A DNA stretch of 64,000 nt, taken from NCBI GenBank assembly GCA_022841825.1, contig JALHQT010000010.1, positions 117,735 through 181,734 on the forward strand, written 5' to 3'. Source of the stretch: Anaerolineae bacterium (GTDB taxonomy: Bacteria > Chloroflexota > Anaerolineae > Aggregatilineales > Phototrophicaceae). Below, one piece after another: positions 51,020-59,927 of this stretch; positions within the stretch are counted from its first letter, which is position 1; each line of letters opens with the position of its first letter. The notes under the pieces were generated by a model. The model ran no database searches. It saw nothing but the letters and a program-made list of their open reading frames with translations, and was not told where the DNA came from. Both the position numbers and the translations under genes were made by a program.

Positions 51020-51709
51020 ATGACCTTCACAGGTTTCCCATCAGCAGGCACGCAGTTCCTGCGTGAACTCGTACAGAACAACGAAAAACCCTGGTTCGAG
51101 GCGAACAAGCAGCGTTATCTCGCGGACGTGCAGGCACCTGCGCTGGCGCTGGTCGTCGCCCTGGGCGAACGCCTGCAAGCGCACTTCCCGGAAATCCACT
51201 TTGACACGCGCACCAACGGCGGCGGCTCGCTCATGCGCATCCACCGCGATGTCCGCTTCAGCCCCGACAAATCGCCCTACAAGACCAACGTGGCGATGAT
51301 CTTTTCGGCGGGCACCGCGAAGAAGATGGAAAGTCCCGGCTTTGGCTTGCAGATCACGCCCGAACAGGTCGATCTGATGGCGGGGGTGTTCACCTTTAGC
51401 AAAGAGATGCTGGAGCGTTACCGCGCGGCGGTGCTGAACGACAAGCTGGGCAAGGCGCTCGATGCGGCGGCGGCGAAGGTGCGCGCGGCGGGCGCGTATA
51501 CGATTGCGGGCGACACCTACAAACGTGTCCCGAACGGGCTGCCCGCCGACCATCCGCGCGCGGCGTGGCTGAAGCACACGGGGCTGCACGGCTTCGCACC
51601 GACAATCTCGCTCGACGTGGCAGCGACGCCCGCGCTGGTCGATGCCGCGCTGGCGCACTTCGTCGCCATGTCGCCGATCTATGCGTGGCTGCGCGAAGTG
51701 ATGGGGTAG
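51020..51709 (+). CDS. DUF2461-family protein
   Basis: A 229-residue protein. The N-terminal pattern FTGFPSAGTQFLRELVQNNE with KPWFEANKQRY and the later SLMRIHRDVRFSPDKSPYKT are diagnostic of DUF2461 (TIGR02453). The function is unknown; the conserved NxKxWFxxNxxxY and RxxRDxRFxxDKxPYK segments suggest a nucleic acid or phosphate site. CGAGGATCGCG precedes the ATG. It is followed convergently by the VOC-type gene with one base between stops. Confidence 0.93.
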   Translation: MTFTGFPSAGTQFLRELVQNNEKPWFEANKQRYLADVQAPALALVVALGERLQAHFPEIHFDTRTNGGGSLMRIHRDVRFSPDKSPYKTNVAMIFSAGTAKKMESPGFGLQITPEQVDLMAGVFTFSKEMLERYRAAVLNDKLGKALDAAAAKVRAAGAYTIAGDTYKRVPNGLPADHPRAAWLKHTGLHGFAPTISLDVAATPALVDAALAHFVAMSPIYAWLREVMG

Positions 51710-51710
51710 A

Positions 51711-52388
51711 TCAGCCTCTCGTCTCAATCACATAGCGAGCATAGGTGATCGTCTGCGCGGGCGCGCCGCTCGTGATGACGACCTGCGTCTCGCCTTCAAG
51801 TGCCACCCGATCCTGAGTCGGATACCATGCCCGCCCTTTGCGGACGACGATCAACAGCCCGTGCTCGTCGCCAAGCGCGCTGAAGCTGTCGCTGCCTGCA
51901 CCGTCGTAAACCGGTAGGAGCAGCCGGGTAGAAAGATCCGCTACTGCCGCCTGCACATCGTCCACAGCTAAGCCGATCTCGCTGATGCACTGGATGTCAT
52001 CGCTGGTGAAGGGTGCAGGGCGCTCATCGTCCAGCGTCTGCCGCGCGATGAATTCGAGGATGTTGCCCGCTGGGTCGTAGAAGTAGAGGATGTCGGCGTT
52101 CCAACCGTCGGAGTGCCAGGTCGGCGCGCCATTCGCATCGAGGATGAGGGGCACGCGCGCCTCGATCCATGCACGTGCGCTGGCGAACTGGTTACGCGGG
52201 ACGTTGAAGGCGAAGTGGTAGACAGGTGCTGCGTCGCCCTCTGCCGTGAAGATCAGGCGCGTTGTGCCCGCTTGCACGGCGAAATGCTCGGCAGTAGACG
52301 CCACAATCGGAAGCGACAGCACATCGCGGTAGAAAGCAAGCTGTGCAGGGAGGTCGGTTGTAGGCAGCCGCAGCTCGTGGATTCGCAT
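51711..52388 (-). CDS. VOC-superfamily (glyoxalase-like) protein
   Basis: A 225-residue protein with two betaalphabetabetabeta modules. The first module reads IHELRLPTTDLPAQLAFYRD and DPAGNILEFIARQ, the second EIGLAVDDVQAAVADLSTRL. VOC proteins use a metal site in this fold and act as dioxygenases, lyases or antibiotic resistance proteins; key His/Glu residues cannot be confirmed by eye. ATG 52388 follows a GGCGGA stretch. It overlaps none of its neighbours. Confidence 0.87.
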   Translation of the reverse strand: MRIHELRLPTTDLPAQLAFYRDVLSLPIVASTAEHFAVQAGTTRLIFTAEGDAAPVYHFAFNVPRNQFASARAWIEARVPLILDANGAPTWHSDGWNADILYFYDPAGNILEFIARQTLDDERPAPFTSDDIQCISEIGLAVDDVQAAVADLSTRLLLPVYDGAGSDSFSALGDEHGLLIVVRKGRAWYPTQDRVALEGETQVVITSGAPAQTITYARYVIETRG

Positions 52389-52402
52389 CGCATTTCCGCC
52401 CT

Positions 52403-52750
52403 TCATGATGAGACGTGCGTGACCTGATTTTCGAAGTCCGATGCACGACCTGCGACGATGGCGACTTCGAGCGCTTCAATCGCTTTCCCTATGCCAGCGT
52501 CCATCGGAACGATGATGACACCAGGCATAGGCAACCCCTGTTCCACGCGGTGATACGCATCGTCGATCAGGGTTTGCACATCGCGGCTGAGGAGAATTCG
52601 GTTTTCCTGAGCGACCCACTCAAGCATTACGGGGTCACTCGCACCGTACATCACCGTATCTTGTATTCGCACAATGTCCACGTCAGGCACTCGCCTGCGA
52701 ATACCGTCCAAGATACGACCGTCGAAGTTTTCATCGGCGGCGAAGCGCAT
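52403..52750 (-). CDS. DUF5615-type PIN-like toxin
   Basis: A 115-residue protein with the FAADENFDGRILDGIRRRVP start and the LLSRDVQTLIDDAYHRV block, typical of DUF5615, a PIN-like nuclease family. The Asp residues in ADEN and RDVQ are expected active-site acids. Its start overlaps the stop of the DUF433 gene by one base (TAATG), so both are translated together. These pairs act as type II toxin-antitoxin modules. Confidence 0.88.
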   Translation of the reverse strand: MRFAADENFDGRILDGIRRRVPDVDIVRIQDTVMYGASDPVMLEWVAQENRILLSRDVQTLIDDAYHRVEQGLPMPGVIIVPMDAGIGKAIEALEVAIVAGRASDFENQVTHVSS

Positions 52751-53100
52751 TACGGATTGCCCTCATCACGCTTCATGGCGTCATAGCGAGCCTTCAACTC
52801 CGCATAGGTGACTTTCGGCGGATATTTCTTTTCCCACTCGGCACGGATGCGCTCGCCTTCTTCCTCGGCGTGCTTCATGTAGGCATCGACTTCTTCGGTG
52901 TGCGAGAGGTAGTAGGCGATGACCGCGTAGGCATCCGCCAGCGGGATCACGTCGAACGCCTCGTGGATGACTTCGGCGCTTCTGTCCTGCTTGTAGACGC
53001 TGATCACCGACTCAAGCGTGACGCGCGTGCCGCTGACGCGGATGACGCCGTGTTCGTCGGTGCGCAGGGGGACTGCGATGGTGGGGGGCGTAGCAATCAT
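52750..53100 (-). CDS. DUF433-family antitoxin
   Basis: A 116-residue protein with the DUF433 helix-turn-helix pattern: DEHGVIRVSGTRVTLESVIS, KQDRSAEVIHEAFDVIPLAD and AYAVIAYYLSHTEEVDAYM. DUF433 proteins pair with DUF5615 toxins and are thought to bind DNA and the toxin. The charged C-terminal extension (EEEGERIRAEWEKKYPPK) may be the toxin-binding part. The start codon precedes the toxin in the same operon. Confidence 0.9.
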   Translation of the reverse strand: MIATPPTIAVPLRTDEHGVIRVSGTRVTLESVISVYKQDRSAEVIHEAFDVIPLADAYAVIAYYLSHTEEVDAYMKHAEEEGERIRAEWEKKYPPKVTYAELKARYDAMKRDEGNP

Positions 53101-53142
53101 GAGATATGCGCTCTCGTTCGTCGTGCCATGCCCTCATTGTAG

Positions 53143-53173
53143 CATGGGCGCACACACGGGTGCGCCCCTACCA
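53143..53173. repeat. GGGCGCACACACGGGTGCGCCC repeat
   Basis: TGGGCGCACACACGGGTGCG followed by CCCCTACC, matching the modules at 17755 and 18380 onward. It is downstream of serA. Confidence 0.75.
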
Positions 53174-53184
53174 TCACGCGGTTA

Positions 53185-54153
53185 TTACCGACTCAGCACG
53201 TCGGGATTGACGACGTTGCGCCATTCGCCCTTCAGCAAGCCGTTCACGATCAGATGCGCGGCTTCGACGGCGACCGCCACCTGCGCCTCTTCCGTGCTTG
53301 CCGCCAGATGCGGCGTGTGGATGACGCCCGGCAGCCCCACCAGCGGATGATCCGGCGGCGGCGGCTCGACCGAGTAGACATCCATCGCCGCGCCCGCCAC
53401 ACGCCCGCTCTTGATCGCCTCCGCCAGCTCTGCCTCGTTGACCAGCGCGCCACGCGCCGCGTTGACGATACGCACGCCCGGCTTCATCTTGGCGATGTTC
53501 TCGGCGCGGATCATCTCGCGGGTCTCGTCGTTCAGCACGGTATGGAGGGTGATGAAGTCGGCGCGGCGGTAGATGTCGTCCAGCGAGACGAGTTCGACGC
53601 CCAGGTCGGCGGCGAGGTCGGACGGAATATACGGGTCGTAGGCGATGACGGTCATCTCGAACGCCTGCGCGCGCTTGGCGACCGCGCGCCCGATGCGCCC
53701 GAAGCCGACGACGCCCAGCGTCTTGCCGCGCAGCTCGACACCCATGTATGACTTGCGATCCCACTTGCCCTCGCGCATCGAACCGTGCGCCTGCGGGATG
53801 TGCCGCGCCAGCGCCAGCATGAGCGCGAAGGTTTCTTCGGCAGTGGCGATGGTGTTGCCTTCCGGCGTATTCATGACGACGATATCCTGCGTGCTGGCAG
53901 TTTTGACATCGACGTTATCGACGCCGACGCCCGCGCGGGCGATTGCCTTCAGCTTCGCCGCGTGACCGAGCAGCTCGGCATCGACCTTGGTCGCGCTGCG
54001 AATGATCAGCGCGTCAGCGTCGGGCAGCGCGGCGATGACCTCGGCGCGGGTCATCTGCCCGCCTGCCGTGACGCGAATCTGGTCGCCCGCCGCCTTGAAA
54101 ACGTCAAGCGCGGATGGATGAACGCTGTCTGGGATAAGGACGTGAAAAGACAT
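53185..54153 (-). CDS. serA: D-3-phosphoglycerate dehydrogenase (short form)
   Basis: A 322-residue NAD-dependent 2-hydroxyacid dehydrogenase catalysing the first step of serine synthesis. The nucleotide loop is GVVGFGRIGRAV, the catalytic Arg is in NAARGAL, Glu in YSVEPPPPDHP and His in HTPHLAASTEEAQ. The substrate segment IIRSATKVDAELL and NVDVKTASTQDI fit the phosphoglycerate subgroup. The C-terminal ASB and ACT regulatory domains are missing, so serine feedback inhibition by that route is unlikely. Substrate assignment is by family similarity only. Confidence 0.88.
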   Translation of the reverse strand: MSFHVLIPDSVHPSALDVFKAAGDQIRVTAGGQMTRAEVIAALPDADALIIRSATKVDAELLGHAAKLKAIARAGVGVDNVDVKTASTQDIVVMNTPEGNTIATAEETFALMLALARHIPQAHGSMREGKWDRKSYMGVELRGKTLGVVGFGRIGRAVAKRAQAFEMTVIAYDPYIPSDLAADLGVELVSLDDIYRRADFITLHTVLNDETREMIRAENIAKMKPGVRIVNAARGALVNEAELAEAIKSGRVAGAAMDVYSVEPPPPDHPLVGLPGVIHTPHLAASTEEAQVAVAVEAAHLIVNGLLKGEWRNVVNPDVLSR

Positions 54154-54185
54154 GTGGGTGAACTGCTCCTGATGGGATGCGAATG

Positions 54186-54614
54186 TCAGGGTGTCGAGCG
54201 CTGCGTGATTTCAAAAATGCCGCGCGATTGAAAGAAACAAACATCATATTCCATGAAAAAGTCATTGATTCCGAAGAGGAGCGGAGCGTCATCAGATTGA
54301 AGCCAAAGAAAGATTAGTGTCTGGACAGGCAAGGGACTGAAATGCACTCCAAGCAACACCCCTCTGCCTTCTGTACGGGCAACGGCTCCTCGGACAAAGC
54401 CCATCGGTCTGGCAGCTTCCCATTCCAATCCAAGGCGGATGCCCAAACTGTAGGGCAGGATGTTTAGATCGGAACCCGTGTCAACCAATCCATATGTCGA
54501 TACTTTCGCGGTCAGAGACACCAGAGTCGTAGGGATTATGGGGCGTGAAAACCTATCTCCCGCCGGTGTCGTAACGGTAGTAAACCGCTGTCGGAGGACG
54601 TTAGTATTACTCAC
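54186..54614 (-). CDS. Retropepsin-like clan AA aspartic protease
   Basis: A 142-residue single-domain aspartic protease-like protein. The active-site motif YGLVDTGSDLNILP gives the DTGS triad, and the C-terminal LLFGINDFFMEYDVCF with RGIFEI is typical of clan AA folds, where a homodimer makes the full site. GTG 54614 starts one base after the stop of a small upstream gene. The operon of two small helical genes and this protease looks like an addiction-type module, but no such system is established for it. Substrate unknown. Confidence 0.82.
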   Translation of the reverse strand: MSNTNVLRQRFTTVTTPAGDRFSRPIIPTTLVSLTAKVSTYGLVDTGSDLNILPYSLGIRLGLEWEAARPMGFVRGAVARTEGRGVLLGVHFSPLPVQTLIFLWLQSDDAPLLFGINDFFMEYDVCFFQSRGIFEITQRSTP

Positions 54615-54615
54615 G

Positions 54616-54813
54616 TCACTTAGCTTCTTTCTCGCGCTTAAACTCCATGAGGTTATGAAGTACATCAGAAGGTATTGAGGGTCGCCAGATTTCAGGCTCA
54701 AGCAGCTGAGGCGCTTCCTCGGTGATCAGCGAAATAGCGAGGTGGTCAAGCAGCTTTCGCTTTTCCTCTGTACTCATTGTGTCGGCTTGGGTCACAATTT
54801 CCTCGAAGGTCAT
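54616..54813 (-). CDS. Small protein upstream of the aspartic protease
   Basis: A 65-residue helical protein starting MTFEEIVTQADTMSTEEKRK. The pattern (helix with MSTEEKRKLLDHL) is shared in shape with the next upstream small gene. ATG 54813 follows GAGGG. Its stop is one base before the protease start, which implies translational coupling and direct functional linkage. No family assigned. Confidence 0.75.
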   Translation of the reverse strand: MTFEEIVTQADTMSTEEKRKLLDHLAISLITEEAPQLLEPEIWRPSIPSDVLHNLMEFKREKEAK

Positions 54814-54830
54814 GATCATCCCTCACTCAA

Positions 54831-55073
54831 TTATTTGTCGGCGTAATCCGCTGCCTTACTATGCTCACGCAGCATCTCCTCAAGAGTCGCTGCTGCACCA
54901 AAAGCATCGATAGGCGACGCGATCTCATATTCTGCTCCTGAGATCAGACCGCGCGCCTCAGGCGTGATCGCGCGCGGCTCCTGCCCCAAGTCCGCGACGA
55001 CTTCCTGGACGACACGCACGCGCTCGGCGCGGCTCAACTTCTTGATCTCGCTGATGATCTCTTGCGGCGTCAT
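54831..55073 (-). CDS. Small protein, first of the protease module
   Basis: An 80-residue protein, MTPQEIISEIKKLSRAERVR..., with the same Met-Thr-x-x-Glu-Ile start and LSxxExxxxV helix as its neighbour, then a flexible C terminus. GGGGATCATGCG lies before ATG 55073. It is 17 bases upstream of the next gene and shares the operon. It may be an antitoxin- or adaptor-like partner; no family is recognised. Confidence 0.72.
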   Translation of the reverse strand: MTPQEIISEIKKLSRAERVRVVQEVVADLGQEPRAITPEARGLISGAEYEIASPIDAFGAAATLEEMLREHSKAADYADK

Positions 55074-55235
55074 TCGCATGATCCCCAGAAGCTATAGAAT
55101 GGTCTCGGGGTGCATTTTACCACAGGCTTAGATGCGTACCGCCGGACGGGCTGAAGCGGGGTATGTACGGAAATGGGGGCGGAGCGAGCAGCGGACGGCA
55201 TTTATGGCGTCTGCCCAATGTCTGACCCAAAACCC

Positions 55236-56021
55236 CTATACACTTCCCCTGAAAACCGACATGCGCTTGTCGATGAACAGGAAATACGCCGCGATCAGCC
55301 CGCTGTAGATCAGGACACCCACATAGATCGTCAAACTCAGGCGCTGTTCGGGGACCACATCGCTAAAATGCTGGAGAAACGGCACAATCAGCACAAGGTC
55401 ATAGGCTAAAAACCCCATGAGCTGACCTTTCGCGTTGCCCCACTGCGGCTTGACCAGGGCGTAAATGAAATAACACATCGCCCCAAGAAAGATCCACCCA
55501 TACAGCACGCGCAGCTCTTCACCAATGTTCCACGGGAAAATATTGTTGGTCTTGAAGATCAACGCACCACCCGCCAGCAGCAAAGCCAGCGCGAACAGCG
55601 CAAAAGAAAACCGTACCACACGCGGCGTGGGGCGTTTGTCTTTGATCTCCAGTCCTCGTGACTGCCATGCAATTCCCACGAGAATGAGCGCGGAAAGGAG
55701 CGAGACGATGCCGAACACAAGAATCAATTGGCGGCTCGTGTCCGCCAGGTAGAGCTGGATGGAAAAGAGACCCATGCCGCTGAAGGTGACCACCAGATCA
55801 ACTGCCCCGCCAAACACCGAGCCGACTTCGCCCTTCCACCCGATCCAGAAGGTCGGGATGGCAATTGCGATGAGAATAGAGGAGATGAACAGGGCGGAAA
55901 GTTAGCTCAGGTTCCATGGAAAAAGCGCGAGTATCCAGGTGATTTGCAAGGCAAAGCCCACGGCGAGCAGACCAAACAAAACGCCTGAAGCCAGCGAAAT
56001 CACTTGTAAGAAGCGATGCAT
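55236..56021 (-). pseudogene. Multi-span membrane protein gene interrupted by an in-frame stop
   Basis: From ATG 56021 (with GAAGGTGATCC upstream) the frame reads MHRFLQVISLASGVLFGLLA, then VGFALQITWILALFPWNLS and TAA at 55902-55904, and continues without interruption as LSALFISSILIAIAIPTFWI to the normal stop at 55236. The whole reading would be 261 residues with about eight hydrophobic spans. The N-terminal part before the stop is clearly coding. The single TAA is either a recent nonsense mutation or a sequencing error. A shorter protein could restart at an internal codon such as ATG 55775 but would lack the first spans. The family is not recognised. Confidence 0.72.
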
Positions 56022-56100
56022 GGATCACCTTCGTGAAGCAATGATGGTTAAACCATCATTGTAAAGCATCGCTTTCACGTAACATCATAAAACTTTGAGG

Positions 56101-56748
56101 TCAGCGCATCTCATCCAGGATGGCTTTGCGCGCCCGGTCGTACTCTTCCTGGCTGATCAGCTTCTTGTCGAACGCCGCCTTGAGCTGCTCCAGGCGCGCG
56201 GTCAGGTCGCCGCCGGATGCTTTGGGCGAACTGCCCGTCACGACCGGCGTGTTCCTCGCCTGCGCCAGGATGCTGTTAAGGTCTGCGCCAGACACGTAGC
56301 TCTGCGTGGTCACGACCTGCATCCCGCGCCGCCCACGCATGACGGCGAGGATGATGCCGACGACCAGCAGCCCGGTGCCGCAGGTCGAAAGCAGCGCGCT
56401 GATGCCGATGCCGCCCAGGAAGCCCGGCAGCATGTTGAAGACGCCGCCGAACAAGCCTTCGACGAATTCCCCGGTCACGTCGCGGCGGACGCCGTCGTTA
56501 TTGACGCAGTAGTACTGTGTCGAGCGCGCCCAGCCCTGCCCCTGGGTGAAGGTCGAAGCGCCCTGGTCAGTCTCCAGCGTTTCGCCCTCGCGGCACAATT
56601 CGGCGGCGGTCGCTTCGCCGTTGGTCGCCGTGTTGAGGAAATCGTTGAAGCCGCCGAAACCAAACCCACCCATGAAGGGGCCGACCACGCCGATCAGAAC
56701 GCCGCCAATAATGCCGAGGATGCCAAGAAAGATCAGAATGCGTCCCAT
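56101..56748 (-). CDS. Membrane protein with C-terminal SHOCT domain
   Basis: A 215-residue protein. Span 1 (residues 4-28) and span 2 (about 105-130) bracket an extracytoplasmic domain with CREGETLETDQGASTFTQ and YYCVNNDGVRRDV. The cytosolic C terminus ends in LEQLKAAFDKKLISQEEYD, then RARKAILDEM, the SHOCT pattern, which is thought to mediate oligomerisation or regulation. It stands alone between the broken membrane gene and ilvD. Confidence 0.86.
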   Translation of the reverse strand: MGRILIFLGILGIIGGVLIGVVGPFMGGFGFGGFNDFLNTATNGEATAAELCREGETLETDQGASTFTQGQGWARSTQYYCVNNDGVRRDVTGEFVEGLFGGVFNMLPGFLGGIGISALLSTCGTGLLVVGIILAVMRGRRGMQVVTTQSYVSGADLNSILAQARNTPVVTGSSPKASGGDLTARLEQLKAAFDKKLISQEEYDRARKAILDEMR

Positions 56749-56909
56749 GATGTCTTCTTTCCTGAATGATCTGCCGTGAAAAGATGCTCTTTTATTATGT
56801 CGGCAGAGTCCAATTATTCGACAATGAGAAGTATGCCTGACGGGATTCCCCAGGCTGCGCTTTCTGCGCTAAAATCGCCCGAACACTTTGTATATATTGG
56901 GGGCTTTTC

Positions 56910-58634
56910 ATGTCCGACTCTCCAGAAATCCGCAATCAGGTCAACGCGACGCTCAACGCGCGCAGCCGAACCCTCCTCGAAGGCGTAGACCGCTCTCATG
57001 CCCGTGCCATGCTCAAGGCGATTGGCTTCAGCGATGACGACCTGAAGAAGCCGATCATCGGCATCGCCAACACCTGGACGGAGATCGGACCCTGCAACTT
57101 CCACCTGCGCGTCCTCGCCGCCCGCGTCAAGGAAGGCATCCGCGCGGCGGGCGGCACGCCGATGGAATTCAATACCATCACCATCTCCGATGGCATCACG
57201 ATGGGCACCGAGGGCATGAAGGCATCGCTCATCAGCCGCGAGGTGATCGCCGACTCGATTGAGCTGACGGCGCGCGGCAACTACTTCGACGGCATCATCG
57301 CCCTCAACGCCTGCGACAAGACCATCCCCGGCACGATCATGGCGCTGATCCGCATGGACATCCCCGGCATCGCGCTCTACGGCGGGTCGATCAAGCCTGG
57401 TGTTTACAACGACAAGGACATCACGATCCAGGATGTCTTCGAGGCGATGGGTGCTTACGCCTCCGGGCGCATCACCTTCGACGAGCTGCACGCCATCGAA
57501 AACGCGGCGTGCCCCGGACCCGGCGCGTGCGGCGGGCAGTTCACCGCCAACACGATGGCGATGATCGGCGAAGTGCTCGGCATCTGCCCGATGGGCATGA
57601 GCGATGTCCCAGCGGATGTGCCTGCCAAGGACGACGTGGCGCGCGCGCTCGGCGCGGTCATCGTTCGCATGATCGAGGAAGACCTGCGCCCCAGCAAGAT
57701 CATCACCCGCACGGCACTGGAAAACGCCATCGCCGCCTGCGCGGGCAGCGGCGGCAGCACCAATGCTGTGCTGCACGCGCTGGCATTCGCGCGCGAGGCG
57801 GGCATCGACTTCACGCTGGATGACATTGAGGAGATCAGCAAGCGCACGCCGCTGATCTGCGATCTCAAGCCAACCGGCAAATTCACCGCCATCGACCTGC
57901 ACAACGCGGGCGGCATCCGTCTCTTCACGCAGCGAATGCTGGAGGGCGGCTACCTGGACGGCGGCGCGCTGACCGTCACGGGTAAGACGATGGCGGAAGA
58001 GGCGGCGAGCGCCGTCGAGACGCCGGGGCAAAAGGTCATCACCACGCTGGAAAACCCGATCAGCCATGAGGGCGGGCTGCACATTCTCAAGGGCAACCTC
58101 GCGCCCAACGGCGGTGTCGTCAAGCTGAAGGGTGACGAAAACCGCTACTTCAAGGGGCGCGCCCGCATCTTCAACCGCGAAGAAGACGCCTACCATGCCG
58201 TGCAGGCGAAGGAGATCGTGGCGGGCGATGTCGTCGTCATCCGCTATGAGGGACCGCAGGGCGGACCCGGGATGCGCGAGATGCTCCAGGTGACGGCGGC
58301 AATCGTCGGGCAGGGCTTGGGCAAGGATGTGATGATGGTCACCGATGGGCGCTTCAGCGGCGCGACGCGCGGATTGATGATCGGTCACATCGCGCCAGAG
58401 GCGATGGTCGGGGGTCCCATCGGTTTGCTGGAAGAAGGCGATACCATCATCGTCGATATCGACCAGCGCAGCATCAATGTTGACCTGACGGACGCGCAGC
58501 TTGCCGAACGCAAAGCGCGCTGGGTCGCCCCCAAGCCGCATTACACCAGCGGCGTGATGGCGAAGTTCGCGCGCATGGCGGCGCAGGCGGACGACGGCGC
58601 GGTCACGAACACTGCGGCGGGCTTGGCGCGCTAG
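56910..58634 (+). CDS. ilvD: Dihydroxy-acid dehydratase
   Basis: Catalyses the third step of valine/isoleucine biosynthesis, dehydrating dihydroxy acids with an iron-sulfur cluster. The 574-residue length fits. Cluster ligands are Cys62 (IGPCNFH), Cys135 (NACDKTIPG) and Cys207 ([12 protein letters not shown]); carrying one Cys more in CPGPGAC (Cys201). Ser-Gly-Gly-Ser-Thr-Asn ([11 protein letters not shown]) and the C-terminal [23 protein letters not shown] motifs are intact. GGGGG lies seven bases before the ATG. It is isolated from other ilv genes. Confidence 0.97.
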   Translation: MSDSPEIRNQVNATLNARSRTLLEGVDRSHARAMLKAIGFSDDDLKKPIIGIANTWTEIGPCNFHLRVLAARVKEGIRAAGGTPMEFNTITISDGITMGTEGMKASLISREVIADSIELTARGNYFDGIIALNACDKTIPGTIMALIRMDIPGIALYGGSIKPGVYNDKDITIQDVFEAMGAYASGRITFDELHAIENAACPGPGACGGQFTANTMAMIGEVLGICPMGMSDVPADVPAKDDVARALGAVIVRMIEEDLRPSKIITRTALENAIAACAGSGGSTNAVLHALAFAREAGIDFTLDDIEEISKRTPLICDLKPTGKFTAIDLHNAGGIRLFTQRMLEGGYLDGGALTVTGKTMAEEAASAVETPGQKVITTLENPISHEGGLHILKGNLAPNGGVVKLKGDENRYFKGRARIFNREEDAYHAVQAKEIVAGDVVVIRYEGPQGGPGMREMLQVTAAIVGQGLGKDVMMVTDGRFSGATRGLMIGHIAPEAMVGGPIGLLEEGDTIIVDIDQRSINVDLTDAQLAERKARWVAPKPHYTSGVMAKFARMAAQADDGAVTNTAAGLAR

Positions 58635-58636
58635 CG

Positions 58637-59770
58637 TCAACCTGCCGTGACGAAGGCATCCGTTGCTTTTAGCCGCGCGGGTGCGCCCAGATGCGAAACG
58701 GTGAACACGCTGGCACCCCAGGCGACGACCCGCATCCCGGCGTGCAGGGTTGGCGTACCCTCGGCGTCGAAGGTCACCATGCCGCGCGCGCCTTCGCCGG
58801 CTTCGTTGTACGCGCCCGCCTGCCCATCCGGGGCGATCACGTAATCGACGTTGAAGGGCGCTTCGCCGTCCTCGCGTTCGACCAGCACGCCTGAGGTCGT
58901 GAAGACTCCATCGGGGCGGGTGTCGTTGTCGTAGTTGAGGAAGACCAGGGAAGTCTCCGGCGCGTTCGCGCTGACCGTCGAGATGAAACCGATGGCGAGG
59001 GAGTAGTCGCCGCTGACGAGATCGAACAGGAAAGTCTCACCTGGCGTCGGATCGTCGGCGAGCGACCGGACGACAAGATAATCCCGGTTCCCAATACGTA
59101 CCGGATGATCCGGATCGGCGTCGGGATGCAGCGCCAGCTCCGCGAGCAGCGCGCCATCGGCGGCGAACAAGCGCGTGCCGTTGCGGATGCCATCGGGCGT
59201 CCACTGGATGTTGTAGGGAGAGTTCAGCCCGACAACATGGTTCGTCCCACTAGCGAGGGTGTAGATCACCAGTCGCATCCCGGTGTCGCCACCGCGCAGA
59301 CGTTCGAGATAGGCGAAGGCGCTGCTATCCGGTGCCCAGGCGAGGCTGGTGCCGACGTGCGACGCACGATAGCGCATCCCCTCACCCCAGCGCGTCCCGG
59401 CGGGATGATCGGCGATGGTTGTCTGTTCGCCTGTCATCAGGTCGATCAGGTAGAGATCGGTCGGGAATTCGCCAATATTGCCCGTCTCATTGTTGTTCCA
59501 GGCGTCTGCCGCATAGTCGGGGATGTCGCGGTAGACGATGTAGCGCCCATCCGGCGACGGAAAGACATCCTTCCAGTCGAAGAAGAACGCCTCCTTACGG
59601 TTGGCGGGACGTTCGGTCAGGCGCGTTGCGCTGCCATCCGCCAGCGAATAGGCGTAGAGGTCGCTGTCGATGACGACGATCAGCGGTGCATCCGCCTGCG
59701 CTTGCGCGGCGGTTGTGGAGGCAAACAGAGTCATAAACAGCAGCAGGGCAGCCAGAACACGATAGAGCAT
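58637..59770 (-). CDS. Secreted beta-propeller-like protein
   Basis: A 377-residue exported protein. The signal peptide (residues 1-24) ends TTAAQAQ. Repeats such as FPSPDGRYIVYRDIPDYA, LAWAPDSSAFAYLERLRGG and DYVIAPDGQAGAYN fit a TolB/WD40-like propeller, as in the gene at 30171. ATG 59770 was chosen over an ATG 11 codons upstream. It ends convergently with ilvD, two bases from its stop. Function unknown. Confidence 0.82.
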   Translation of the reverse strand: MLYRVLAALLLFMTLFASTTAAQAQADAPLIVVIDSDLYAYSLADGSATRLTERPANRKEAFFFDWKDVFPSPDGRYIVYRDIPDYAADAWNNNETGNIGEFPTDLYLIDLMTGEQTTIADHPAGTRWGEGMRYRASHVGTSLAWAPDSSAFAYLERLRGGDTGMRLVIYTLASGTNHVVGLNSPYNIQWTPDGIRNGTRLFAADGALLAELALHPDADPDHPVRIGNRDYLVVRSLADDPTPGETFLFDLVSGDYSLAIGFISTVSANAPETSLVFLNYDNDTRPDGVFTTSGVLVEREDGEAPFNVDYVIAPDGQAGAYNEAGEGARGMVTFDAEGTPTLHAGMRVVAWGASVFTVSHLGAPARLKATDAFVTAG

Positions 59771-59790
59771 AGGGGGACTCCCGACATACA

Positions 59791-59817
59791 GGAGGGACGC
59801 CATTCATGGCGTCCGCT
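59791..59817. repeat. GGGACGCCAT-family palindrome
   Basis: GAGGGACGCCATTCATGGCG followed by TCCGC. It sits just upstream of the secreted propeller gene and resembles the copies at 929 and 15545. Confidence 0.7.
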
Positions 59818-59927
59818 GGATGATCAATCTCGACTGCGGGTTTCGCGCGTCAACGATCATGATAGGGGGAGCCGAAGGCAGCAGCATCCTCCTAAAGCTG
59901 GAGGCGCGCTCGCGATTCAGGATGAGG

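Noticed and set aside
55902..55904. Stop-codon recoding (selenocysteine or pyrrolysine) in the broken membrane gene
   Set aside because: The codon is TAA, not TGA or TAG, and no downstream stem-loop pattern is seen; a mutation or error is simpler.
56814..58640. Long open frame antisense to ilvD
   Set aside because: High-GC coding DNA leaves long open frames on the opposite strand. The plus-strand ilvD has all catalytic motifs; the antisense reading has none and is compositionally extreme in Arg/Ala/Asp.
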